Part shown: in pieces, positions 1 to 5,880 of the stretch
Numbering within the stretch: position 1 is the first letter of the stretch
How the letters are laid out: every line of letters starts with the position of its first letter
The notes under the pieces: generated by a model
The model's input: the letters and a program-made list of their open reading frames with translations, nothing else
The model's database searches: none
Told to the model about the DNA's origin: nothing
Program-made: the position numbers and the translations under genes
NCBI GenBank assembly: GCA_017304275.1
Contig: JAFKKW010000132.1
Coordinates: 1 to 5,880, forward strand
Direction of reading: 5' to 3'
Length of the DNA stretch: 5,880 bases
DNA from: Hyphomicrobiales bacterium
GTDB taxonomy: Bacteria > Pseudomonadota > Alphaproteobacteria > Rhizobiales > Hyphomicrobiaceae

Positions 1-4
1 TTAT

Positions 5-40
5 TCCCGCCAAGTGCGGCATGCCGCGCGCAGAGCGGGA
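5..40. repeat. Nested palindrome at the left edge
   Basis: TCCCGC (5-10) pairs with GCGGGA (35-40) around a self-complementary 12-mer GCGGCATGCCGC (16-27). It occupies the place where the left half of repeat copy A would be expected. It may continue beyond the window. Confidence 0.6.
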
Positions 41-50
41 GCAGGATTTG

Positions 51-187
51 ACGGCCGTCCGGGGCAGCTCGTTCCAACGTCTCCCGTTACACCCTGGATG
101 GCCGGGTCGCACCCCGCCATGGCGTGAAAGGCCGATGCCGTCTTACGAAACGCAATGCCGCGAGGCGCGGTCGATTCACTAGGGCAG
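51..187. repeat. Intergenic repeat unit, copy A (left part lost or diverged)
   Basis: Matches the unit from about base 51 onward. Bases 71-88 equal 609-626 of copy C, and 112-187 match 650-725 at 72 of 76 positions. By the 176-bp period the unit should start near base 7, but 7-50 do not resemble the other copies and carry a different palindrome instead. The right end, CACTAGGGCAG, runs directly into copy B. Confidence 0.85.
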
Positions 188-363
188 CGTTACACCCACC
201 CCCTAACTCCATGGCCGCCCTTGAGGCGGCCATCCAGGGGCAGCTTGTGCCAACGTCTCCGCGTTACGCCCTGGATGGCCGGACCAACCCGGCCATGGAT
301 TGAAACGCCGATGTCGTCTTACGAAACACAGCACCGCTAGGCGCGTTCGATGCGCTGGAGCTT
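183..363. repeat. Intergenic repeat unit, copy B (best preserved fold)
   Basis: Full-length unit in head-to-tail tandem with copy A (period 176 bp, sharing GGCAG at 183-187). Hairpin 1 is ATGGCCGCC (211-219), loop CTTGA, GGCGGCCAT (225-233). Hairpin 2 is ATGGCCGG (275-282), loop ACCAAC, CCGGCCAT (289-296). The inner arms also pair with each other, as CGGCCATCCAGGG (227-239) with CCCTGGATGGCCG (269-281), and the outer arms as CCATGGCCG (209-217) with CGGCCATGG (290-298). The unit is thus a ~90-bp dyad with two mutually exclusive folds. Its last ~45 bases are more diverged than in copies A and C. Confidence 0.88.
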
Positions 364-410
364 TTCCGTTTCAGGTGGAAATAGTGCTCGATATGCGGAC
401 GTGTATCGGA

Positions 411-430
411 ATCCCGACCTTCGTCGGGAT
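411..430. repeat. Short perfect palindrome (8-bp stem)
   Basis: ATCCCGAC (411-418), loop CTTC, GTCGGGAT (423-430). It belongs by look to the widespread family of dispersed palindromes with a CCGAC..GTCGG core. It lies in the spacer between copies B and C of the larger repeat, 30 bp from the bulged palindrome. Confidence 0.85.
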
Positions 431-460
431 GACGCGATAGTGCGGAACGCGACGGCCTAA

Positions 461-496
461 GTCTGGCGTTACTCCGGCGTAGGCCGGAGTCCAGAC
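461..496. repeat. Palindromic intergenic repeat with bulged stem
   Basis: GTCTGG (461-466) pairs with CCAGAC (491-496), and ACTCCGGC (471-478) with GCCGGAGT (483-490). The loop is GTAG and a CGTT bulge sits on one side. Both arms are perfect. It resembles the common short bacterial intergenic palindromes of the type CCGGAGTCCAG, and does not match the 181-bp unit. No T-run follows on either strand. Confidence 0.85.
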
Positions 497-544
497 GCGC
501 CGATGGCTCGCATCGCCTTGGTCCACCAAATCGGAAGCCTCGGA

Positions 545-725
545 GGCAGCGCTATGCCCACCCCCTAACTCCATGGCCGCCCTTGAGGCGGCCATCCAGG
601 GGCAGATTGTTCCAACGTCTCCCGTTCCACTCTGGAAGGTCGGACCGAGCCCCGCCATGGCGTGAAAGGGCGATGTCGTCTTACGAAACGCAATGCCGCG
701 AGGTGCGGTCGATTCACTAAGGCAG
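545..725. repeat. Intergenic repeat unit, copy C (overlaps the hflX 3' end)
   Basis: 181-bp unit with GGCAG at both ends. Bases 557-605 are identical to 195-243 of copy B (49 bp). Bases 650-725 match 112-187 of copy A at 72 of 76 positions. It contains a perfect hairpin ATGGCCGCC (573-581), loop CTTGA, GGCGGCCAT (587-595). Its second hairpin is decayed compared with copy B. The right end covers the hflX TAG stop (717-719) and the two codons before it (720-725). Confidence 0.9.
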
Positions 726-2039
726 TGGCACGCCAGCGAGCGCGAGTTGCCGCAGCAGCCGTGTCTTCTTCTCGGAAGCGATCCGCACGCGCGCAACGAT
801 CTCGTCGTCCCGCGTCACCTGCGACAGCACGTCCGCGTTCTCATACATCCAGGCCAGCAGGCGACCCTCGCCCGCGGGAACTATCAGCGTCAGGATCTCG
901 TCCGCGACGCCGAGCTTCGCGTCGATCGTCTCCAGCAGACGCTCCACGCCTTCGCCCGTGACAGCCGACATCAGCACGGGCGCCGGCGAGCGGAACCGTG
1001 CTGCCGCTTCGGCTTCCCCACGCGTGACCGGCGACAGGAGATCGACCTTGTTCCACACTTCGAGAATGTGTCCGTCCGCCGCGACGGTATCGACACCGAG
1101 ATCGCCGAGCACGCCTTCCACGTCGCGCGCCTGCGCCTCCGTCTCCGCATGCGCGATGTCACGCACATGCAGGATCAGATCCGCTTCGATCACTTCCTCG
1201 AGCGTTGCCCGGAACGCCGCCACGAGTTGTGTCGGCAGGTCAGAGATGAAGCCCACGGTATCGGAGAGGATGATGCGCCGTCCGGACGGCAACCGCACCT
1301 CGCGCATCGTCGGATCGAGCGTCGCGAACACCTGGTCCATGGCCAGCACGCCGGCGCCCGCGACGCGGTTGAACAGCGTCGACTTGCCCGCGTTCGTATA
1401 GCCGACGATAGCGACGATCGGATACGGCACCTTGCGCCGTCCCTTGCGATGCAGGTCGCGCGTGCGCACCACGCCTTCGAGCTCGCGCTTGATGGCGACG
1501 ATGCGCTCGTCGAGCATGCGCCGGTCGAGCTCGATCTGCGCTTCGCCCGGACCGCCGAGGAAGCCGCGCCCGCCGCGCTGCCGCTCGAGATGGGTCCAGG
1601 CCCGCACCAGACGGCCCTTCTGATACGAGAGATGCGCAAGCTCCACCTGCAGCCGGCCTTCACGCGTCTGCGCGCGCCGCCCGAAGATTTCGAGAATGAG
1701 GCCCGTGCGGTCCAGCACCTTGACGTTCCAGGCAACCTCGAGGTTGCGCTGCTGGCCGGGCGTGATGGCGTGGTCGACGACGACGAGACCGATCTCTTGC
1801 TCGGCGATCCGCGTCTTGATCTCGTCCACCTTGCCAGAGCCGAACAGCGTTGCCGGGTTGGGCTCCGGCACGCGCACGAGCCCCGCATCGATCACATCGA
1901 GGTCGATGGCCTCCGCGAGTCCCTTGGCTTCGGCGAGCCGGTCCTCGGGCGAATGAAACGAGGCGGGGCGCGCCGTCTCCCCCCCGCCCGCTGCGCTGCG
2001 CACGCGGTTGAGAACCGGAACCAGCACCAGCGTGCGCAT
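717..2039 (-). CDS. hflX: Ribosome-associated GTPase HflX
   Basis: GTPase that binds the 50S subunit and splits stalled or idle ribosomes under stress. It is 440 residues long (E. coli HflX is 426). The N-terminal HflX domain (about 25-200) contains PATLFGSGKVDEI (62-74), RTGLILEIFGRRAQTREGRL (111-130) and the glycine-rich linker GGRGFLGGPGEAQIE (156-170), ahead of a coiled-coil-like stretch. The G domain has G1 GYTNAGKS (213-220), G2 TLDPT (240-244), G3 DTVGF (260-264), G4 NKVD (330-333) and G5 SAV (358-360). A small C-terminal domain follows. The ATG at 2039 is the first canonical start after the hfq stop, 114 bp away, but it lacks a clear ribosome binding site, so the true start may lie upstream. 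At the other end, the last two codons and the TAG stop lie inside an intergenic repeat copy. Co-transcription with hfq is the norm for this pair. Confidence 0.95.
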   Translation of the reverse strand: MRTLVLVPVLNRVRSAAGGGETARPASFHSPEDRLAEAKGLAEAIDLDVIDAGLVRVPEPNPATLFGSGKVDEIKTRIAEQEIGLVVVDHAITPGQQRNLEVAWNVKVLDRTGLILEIFGRRAQTREGRLQVELAHLSYQKGRLVRAWTHLERQRGGRGFLGGPGEAQIELDRRMLDERIVAIKRELEGVVRTRDLHRKGRRKVPYPIVAIVGYTNAGKSTLFNRVAGAGVLAMDQVFATLDPTMREVRLPSGRRIILSDTVGFISDLPTQLVAAFRATLEEVIEADLILHVRDIAHAETEAQARDVEGVLGDLGVDTVAADGHILEVWNKVDLLSPVTRGEAEAAARFRSPAPVLMSAVTGEGVERLLETIDAKLGVADEILTLIVPAGEGRLLAWMYENADVLSQVTRDDEIVARVRIASEKKTRLLRQLALAGVPLP

Positions 2040-2144
2040 GGCGCGCGCCCGCGCGCTGGCGTCATCGGTGGACGCTGACGAGGAGTTGCCCTTTTTGTTC
2101 GGGCTAGTCTTGGCCGGCCCGAGGTCCGGCTTCGTGGTGCGGTC

Positions 2145-2161
2145 GATGGGAACTCACCCTT
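2145..2161 (-). promoter_or_regulatory. Possible non-canonical hflX translation start (ATC) with Shine-Dalgarno-like sequence
   Basis: AAGGGTGAG (2161-2153) at the very end of hfq lies five bases before an in-frame ATC (2147-2145). Starting there would add 36 codons before the ATG at 2039. The added segment is hydrophilic and rich in Ser, Thr, Lys and Ala, like the disordered N-terminal tails I associate with alphaproteobacterial HflX. No ATG, GTG or TTG exists in this frame between the hfq stop and 2039, and the ATG at 2039 has no visible Shine-Dalgarno sequence. This is a hypothesis from sequence only. Confidence 0.25.
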
Positions 2162-2405
2162 GCTGACCGTCGACCTCCGCTTCCATGAGATGGACCGGAG
2201 CGCCCGGCATGATGGTCGATATGGCGTGCTTATAGACCAACTGCGAGTGACCGTCGCGGCGCAAGAGCACACAAAAATTGTCGAACCACGTCACGATCCC
2301 CTGCAGCTTGACGCCGTTGACGAGGAAGATCGTGAGGGGGGTTTTGCTCTTGCGAACGTGATTGAGAAACGTGTCCTGAAGGTTCTGAGCGCGATCTGCG
2401 GCCAT
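2154..2405 (-). CDS. hfq: RNA chaperone Hfq
   Basis: Hexameric Sm-like RNA chaperone of 83 residues that helps small RNAs pair with mRNAs and binds A-rich and U-rich RNA. The N-terminal QNLQDTFLN matches the family signature (E. coli SLQDPFLN), with Q10 equivalent to E. coli Q8. The Sm1 region is TIFLVNGVKLQGIVTWFDNFCVLL (25-48), here split as TIFLVNGVKLQG and IVTWFDNFCVLL. The Sm2 motif VYKHAISTIMP (57-67) carries the K-H pair of the proximal RNA-binding pore. The C-terminal tail is short (about 15 residues after the Sm core), as is usual in alphaproteobacteria. The wording KSKTPLTIFLVNG and RRDGHSQLVYKHAIST is characteristic of Hyphomicrobiales. The ATG is preceded by a fair ribosome binding site. 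The stop TGA is in the same frame as the downstream hflX, with no other stop between them. Confidence 0.98.
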   Translation of the reverse strand: MAADRAQNLQDTFLNHVRKSKTPLTIFLVNGVKLQGIVTWFDNFCVLLRRDGHSQLVYKHAISTIMPGAPVHLMEAEVDGQQG

Positions 2406-2413
2406 CTTTGTTG

Positions 2414-2420
2414 CCTCTTT
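2414..2420 (-). promoter_or_regulatory. Ribosome binding site of hfq
   Basis: AAAGAGG on the minus strand, with GAGG ending eight bases before the hfq ATG at 2405. It lies in an A-rich leader (AAATAAAAAGAGGCAACAAAG) that should be unstructured and easy to access for ribosomes. Confidence 0.65.
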
Positions 2421-2514
2421 TTATTTAGCCTCTTCCTGGACTTTGATTTGGTCGCTTGGCTTGAGGGCCGACCCGCCACGAGCGCGCCGGACAGCCCATG
2501 ACTCAGGAGCAGCT

Positions 2515-2542
2515 AACATATCTAGATTGCGGGACAATAAGC
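2515..2542 (-). promoter_or_regulatory. Weak candidate promoter for hfq in an AT-rich pocket
   Basis: The 182-bp gap before hfq contains an AT-rich patch (about 2511-2542) in otherwise GC-rich DNA. On the minus strand CTTATT (2542-2537) and TATGTT (2520-2515) are spaced by 16 bp. This is only a partial match to the alphaproteobacterial housekeeping consensus. A 9-bp direct repeat overlaps it. A separate hfq promoter is biologically plausible, but the site itself is a guess from base composition and position. Confidence 0.22.
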
Positions 2543-2562
2543 GTGAGCGGCGGGCGGGACAA
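2529..2562 (-). repeat. 9-bp direct repeat TTGTCCCGC in the hfq leader
   Basis: GCGGGACAA occurs at 2529-2537 and again at 2554-2562 (TTGTCCCGC on the minus strand), 25 bp apart start to start. Both copies lie between the aminotransferase stop and hfq, around the weak candidate promoter. It could be a paired operator, but in GC-rich DNA it could also be chance. Confidence 0.45.
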
Positions 2563-2587
2563 CCGGGAGAATTAACGTCGGTGCAGG

Positions 2588-3448
2588 TTAGTGAGAAAGT
2601 TCGGCAACCTGATGAAAGATTGAGCGCAGACGGAGCGTCAGCTCTCCAGGATGACCGTTTCCGATGGGGACTTTATTGATCGCCACGACCGGCATAACGG
2701 TGCCGGAAGCGGACGTGATGAACGCTTCGCGCGCCGAAAGCGCCTCGTCCACGCTAAAGGCTCGCTCAAGGAGCGGGATTTTTTCCCGACTTAGCAAGTC
2801 AAGAAGCGTTCTGCGCGTTACGCCGGGCAGGATTGCATTTCCGGTCGGTCTCGTGACGAGGCTGCCGGACCGGTCGACGATCCAGGCGTTGCTCGAGGCT
2901 CCTTCCGTGACGAAACCGTCGGAATCGACGAGCCACGCCTCCTGCGCCCCATCCTCGGCAGCCGCCTCCTTCGCCAGCACCGCCGGCAGCAGCATCACCG
3001 TTTTGATGTCGCAGCGGCCCCACCGGATGTCCGGCATCGTCTTGACGGCAATGCCGGCCGACGCCCGCGCCGCGCGCTTGGCATCGTCCACGCGCCGCGC
3101 GAGACAGACGACCGTGGGCGCAACGTCGTCGCCCGGAAACGGGAAATCGCGCGGCGCGACGCCCCGCGTCACCTGAAGATAGAGAAGCCCGGTCGTGACC
3201 CGGTTGCGCCGGACCACCTCGCGCAACACGAGCCCGAGAGCGCGCCGTGACATCGGCATGGCAATGCGAAGCGCATCGAGCGAGCGTTCGAGACGCTCCA
3301 TGTGCCGCGTCTCGTCGACCAGGCGGCCACCGTTGATCTCGCAGACCTCGTAGATCGCGTCGGCGAACTGAAAGCCGCGATCCTCCACGTTCACGCCGGC
3401 CTGCGCGTAAGGCAGGTAGCGCCCGTTGACGTAGACGACGCGCGTCAT
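2588..3448 (-). CDS. dat: D-amino-acid aminotransferase (class IV, PLP-dependent)
   Basis: Cytoplasmic fold-type IV aminotransferase of 286 residues, close to the ~280 of characterised D-amino-acid transaminases. The usual reaction is D-alanine + 2-oxoglutarate to pyruvate + D-glutamate, supplying D-amino acids for peptidoglycan or degrading them. The opening VYVNGRYLPYAQAGVNVEDR is typical. The PLP lysine is K149 in RCDIKT, with E182 in VTEGASSN, and ILPGVTR (206-212) is the usual cofactor phosphate-binding segment. Compared from memory with Bacillus D-AAT, Tyr31 and Arg98 of the substrate carboxylate trap match Y33 and R100. The trap histidine (His100) is a phenylalanine here (F102, in APRDFPFP), so substrate range may differ. 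Branched-chain aminotransferase or (R)-amine transaminase are alternatives, less likely given the overall motifs. The gene follows ntrX after the heptamer array and precedes hfq by 182 bp, with TAA as stop. No hairpin-plus-T-run terminator follows it. Confidence 0.9.
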   Translation of the reverse strand: MTRVVYVNGRYLPYAQAGVNVEDRGFQFADAIYEVCEINGGRLVDETRHMERLERSLDALRIAMPMSRRALGLVLREVVRRNRVTTGLLYLQVTRGVAPRDFPFPGDDVAPTVVCLARRVDDAKRAARASAGIAVKTMPDIRWGRCDIKTVMLLPAVLAKEAAAEDGAQEAWLVDSDGFVTEGASSNAWIVDRSGSLVTRPTGNAILPGVTRRTLLDLLSREKIPLLERAFSVDEALSAREAFITSASGTVMPVVAINKVPIGNGHPGELTLRLRSIFHQVAELSH

Positions 3449-3453
3449 ACCCG

Positions 3454-3457
3454 CTCC
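3454..3457 (-). promoter_or_regulatory. Ribosome binding site of the aminotransferase gene
   Basis: GGAG on the minus strand, five bases before the ATG at 3448, in the 12-bp stretch between the start codon and the heptamer array. It fixes the start just downstream of the array. Confidence 0.6.
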
Positions 3458-3460
3458 ACT

Positions 3461-3514
3461 TGCCTGCTGCCTGCTGCCTGCTGCCTGCTGCCTGCTGCCT
3501 GCTGCCTGCTGCCT
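3461..3514. repeat. Heptanucleotide tandem array (TGCCTGC), 7.7 copies
   Basis: Seven perfect copies of TGCCTGC followed by a partial TGCCT fill 54 of the 66 bases between the ntrX stop and the aminotransferase start. On the transcribed strand the unit reads GCAGGCA, so the mRNA carries repeated AGGCAGC. The array begins immediately after the ntrX TAG and ends 12 bp before the ATG of the next gene. All copies are identical, which suggests recent expansion or homogenisation by slippage. The array lies outside both coding regions, so copy-number change would alter gene spacing and leader structure without shifting a reading frame. Confidence 0.97.
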
Positions 3515-4906
<1,392 letters not shown>

Positions 4907-4913
4907 TGCTCAA

Positions 4914-4920
4914 CTCCCTC
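4914..4920 (-). promoter_or_regulatory. Ribosome binding site of ntrX
   Basis: GAGGGAG on the minus strand, seven bases before the ntrX ATG and inside the 25-bp ntrY-ntrX gap. It supports the chosen start and allows ntrX to be translated on its own from a shared transcript. Confidence 0.75.
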
Positions 4921-4931
4921 GTGCTGTCTCG

Positions 4932-5880
4932 TCAGTGTCGGATGTCGCGGCCGCTGGCCGCACGTTTGAGTCCGCCGTCGTCGCCGCCTGCAACCGTTTC
5001 CGGCGCGGCCTTCGACGTCAGGATGGAAAGCGGGAAGGCCAGTCTCACGCGCGCCCCGCTCGGACGCTCGGGCGTCACCGGCGCATCGTCGAGCAGCAGT
5101 TGCCCGCCGTGCTGCTCGGTGATCTTGGCGACGATGGCGAGGCCGAGTCCCGTGCCCTTGGTGCCTTTGGTGGTGACGTACGGTTCCAGCAGTCGCGACC
5201 TGTTCTGTTTCGGCAGGCCCGGCCCATTGTCGATGACGTCGATGGTGACGCCCGTATCGTCGATGCTCAGCGCCACATCGACCCGCGGCGCATGTCCGGG
5301 CTCGGCGTCCGCAACACCCTCGACGGCTTCCGTCGCATTCTTGACGAGGTTGGTCACCGCCTGCGTCAGCAGCCGGCGGTCGAACGCGGCCTCGACCGGC
5401 GCATCGGGAAGCGTGAGCCCGTACACCACGCTGCCGTGGCTCTCGCGGAACAGGATCACCGAGTCCATCACCGCGTCGCGCAGGTCGTTGTTCTCGATCA
5501 CCGGCTTCGGGATGCGGGCGAAGGAGGCGAACTCGTCGACCATGGTCTTGATGTCGCCGGCCTGCCGCTCGATCGTCGCCGTCAGCTTCTCGAACGTGTC
5601 GCGATCATCGACGATCACCTTGCCGTACTTGCGCCGGATGCGCTCGGCGGAAAGGATGATCGGCGTCAGCGGGTTCTTGATCTCGTGCGCGATGCGCCGC
5701 GCCACATCGGCCCTGGCCGACGTACGCTGCGCCGAGACCAGCTCCGTGATGTCGTCGAACGTCACCACCGAGCCGACATCGCCCGGACCCGCCCGCTCGC
5801 GCGTCACGCGCACGGCGAACGTGCGCTCCTCCTCGCCGATCGGGATCGAGATTTCCTGCGCGCCGCGCGACTTCGCGCCC
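4932..5880 (-). CDS. ntrY: Sensor histidine kinase NtrY, C-terminal part (5' end outside window)
   Basis: Membrane sensor kinase that autophosphorylates on a histidine and passes the phosphate to NtrX. The pair is linked in alphaproteobacteria to nitrogen metabolism, respiration and envelope traits. Only the last 315 residues are visible, and the frame stays open to the right edge, so the GTG at 5811-5813 is an internal valine and not the start. The first ~50 visible residues look like the end of a PAS domain (VVTFDDITELVSAQR). The HisKA motif HEIKNPLTP follows, with the phospho-accepting His at visible residue 65 (bases 5685-5687). The ATPase domain has the N box LVKNATEA (Asn about 181), the G1 box DNGPGLP (217-223) and the G2 box GTKGTGLGL (239-247). 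The stretch SRLLEPYVTTKGTKG is typical of NtrY. The transmembrane segments and HAMP domain would lie outside the window. The stop is TGA, 25 bp before ntrX, so co-transcription is likely. NtrB is less likely because of the ntrX neighbour and these motif details. Confidence 0.93.
   Translation of the reverse strand, partial: GAKSRGAQEISIPIGEEERTFAVRVTRERAGPGDVGSVVTFDDITELVSAQRTSARADVARRIAHEIKNPLTPIILSAERIRRKYGKVIVDDRDTFEKLTATIERQAGDIKTMVDEFASFARIPKPVIENNDLRDAVMDSVILFRESHGSVVYGLTLPDAPVEAAFDRRLLTQAVTNLVKNATEAVEGVADAEPGHAPRVDVALSIDDTGVTIDVIDNGPGLPKQNRSRLLEPYVTTKGTKGTGLGLAIVAKITEQHGGQLLLDDAPVTPERPSGARVRLAFPLSILTSKAAPETVAGGDDGGLKRAASGRDIRH

Larger units (their letters stand above)
1..716. other. 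Gene-free intergenic region downstream of hflX, filled with repeats
   Basis: No coding region is supportable here. The open frames present translate palindromic repeats and match no protein I recognise. The stretch holds three copies of a ~181-bp unit and at least three further palindromes. No T-run follows any hairpin on the hflX strand, so I cannot name an intrinsic terminator. Whatever gene lies next to hflX begins beyond the left edge. Confidence 0.8.

Noticed and set aside
573..595. Intrinsic terminator for hflX at the strong hairpin
   Set aside because: The 9-bp stem is strong but is not followed by a T-run on the hflX strand and lies over 120 bp from the stop codon.
183..725. CRISPR array interpretation of the repeats
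   Set aside because: The units are ~181 bp with no short regular repeat-spacer pattern and no cas genes nearby.
371..796. 141-codon minus-strand open frame overlapping the end of hflX
   Set aside because: Its translation is made of the palindromic repeats read as protein (for example WTPAYAGVTP and PWMAASRAAMELG, typical of spurious repeat-derived ORFs), and it runs into hflX in a different frame.
693..2078. 461-codon plus-strand open frame opposite hflX
   Set aside because: It is the antisense shadow of hflX, as expected in GC-rich coding DNA. The product is Arg/His/Asp-rich with no recognisable domain.
2090..2100. A-run at the hfq-hflX junction as a programmed frameshift site
   Set aside because: CAAAAAG is not a proper slippery heptamer, and hfq and hflX are already in the same frame. 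The alternative frame from the GTG overlapping the hfq stop terminates at a TAG before reaching it.
2520..2527. ATCTAGAT palindrome in the hfq leader as an operator
   Set aside because: An 8-bp palindrome is too short to mean much by itself and has no second copy.
5811..5813. GTG as a possible start of a short histidine kinase
   Set aside because: The frame is open and coding-like to the window edge and begins inside a PAS-like domain, so this is an internal Val codon of ntrY.

Overview
The window reads as a chromosomal segment of a GC-rich alphaproteobacterium. Every recognisable gene lies on the minus strand, in the order ntrY (3' part only, running off the right edge), ntrX, a class IV D-amino-acid aminotransferase, hfq and hflX. 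The NtrY/NtrX - D-amino-acid aminotransferase - Hfq - HflX order, together with the sequences of Hfq and NtrX, points to the order Hyphomicrobiales (Rhizobiales), probably near the Xanthobacteraceae/Nitrobacteraceae. The order is a fairly confident call. The family is a guess from memory of such loci.

Right to left, in the direction of transcription: the histidine kinase NtrY (PAS end, HisKA, HATPase) is followed after 25 bp by its response regulator NtrX. A 66-bp gap made almost entirely of a 7-bp tandem repeat separates ntrX from the aminotransferase gene. A 182-bp gap with an AT-rich pocket, the most likely place for a separate hfq promoter, precedes hfq. hflX follows hfq in the same reading frame, but its start is uncertain because no canonical start codon exists before 2039.

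Positions 1-716, downstream of hflX, hold no gene I can support. They are filled with intergenic repeats: three copies of a ~181-bp unit (two of them in head-to-tail tandem), plus separate palindromes of other kinds. The third copy reaches into hflX and supplies its stop codon and last two codons.

Functionally the genes cover a nitrogen/redox-linked two-component system (NtrYX), D-amino-acid supply for peptidoglycan or D-amino-acid catabolism, sRNA-based post-transcriptional control (Hfq) and ribosome rescue/splitting under stress (HflX). No phage, transposase, CRISPR, tRNA or rRNA was seen. The genes are ordinary core genes. The unusual material lies between them: the repeat array before the aminotransferase gene, the hfq-hflX junction, and the repeat cluster after hflX.
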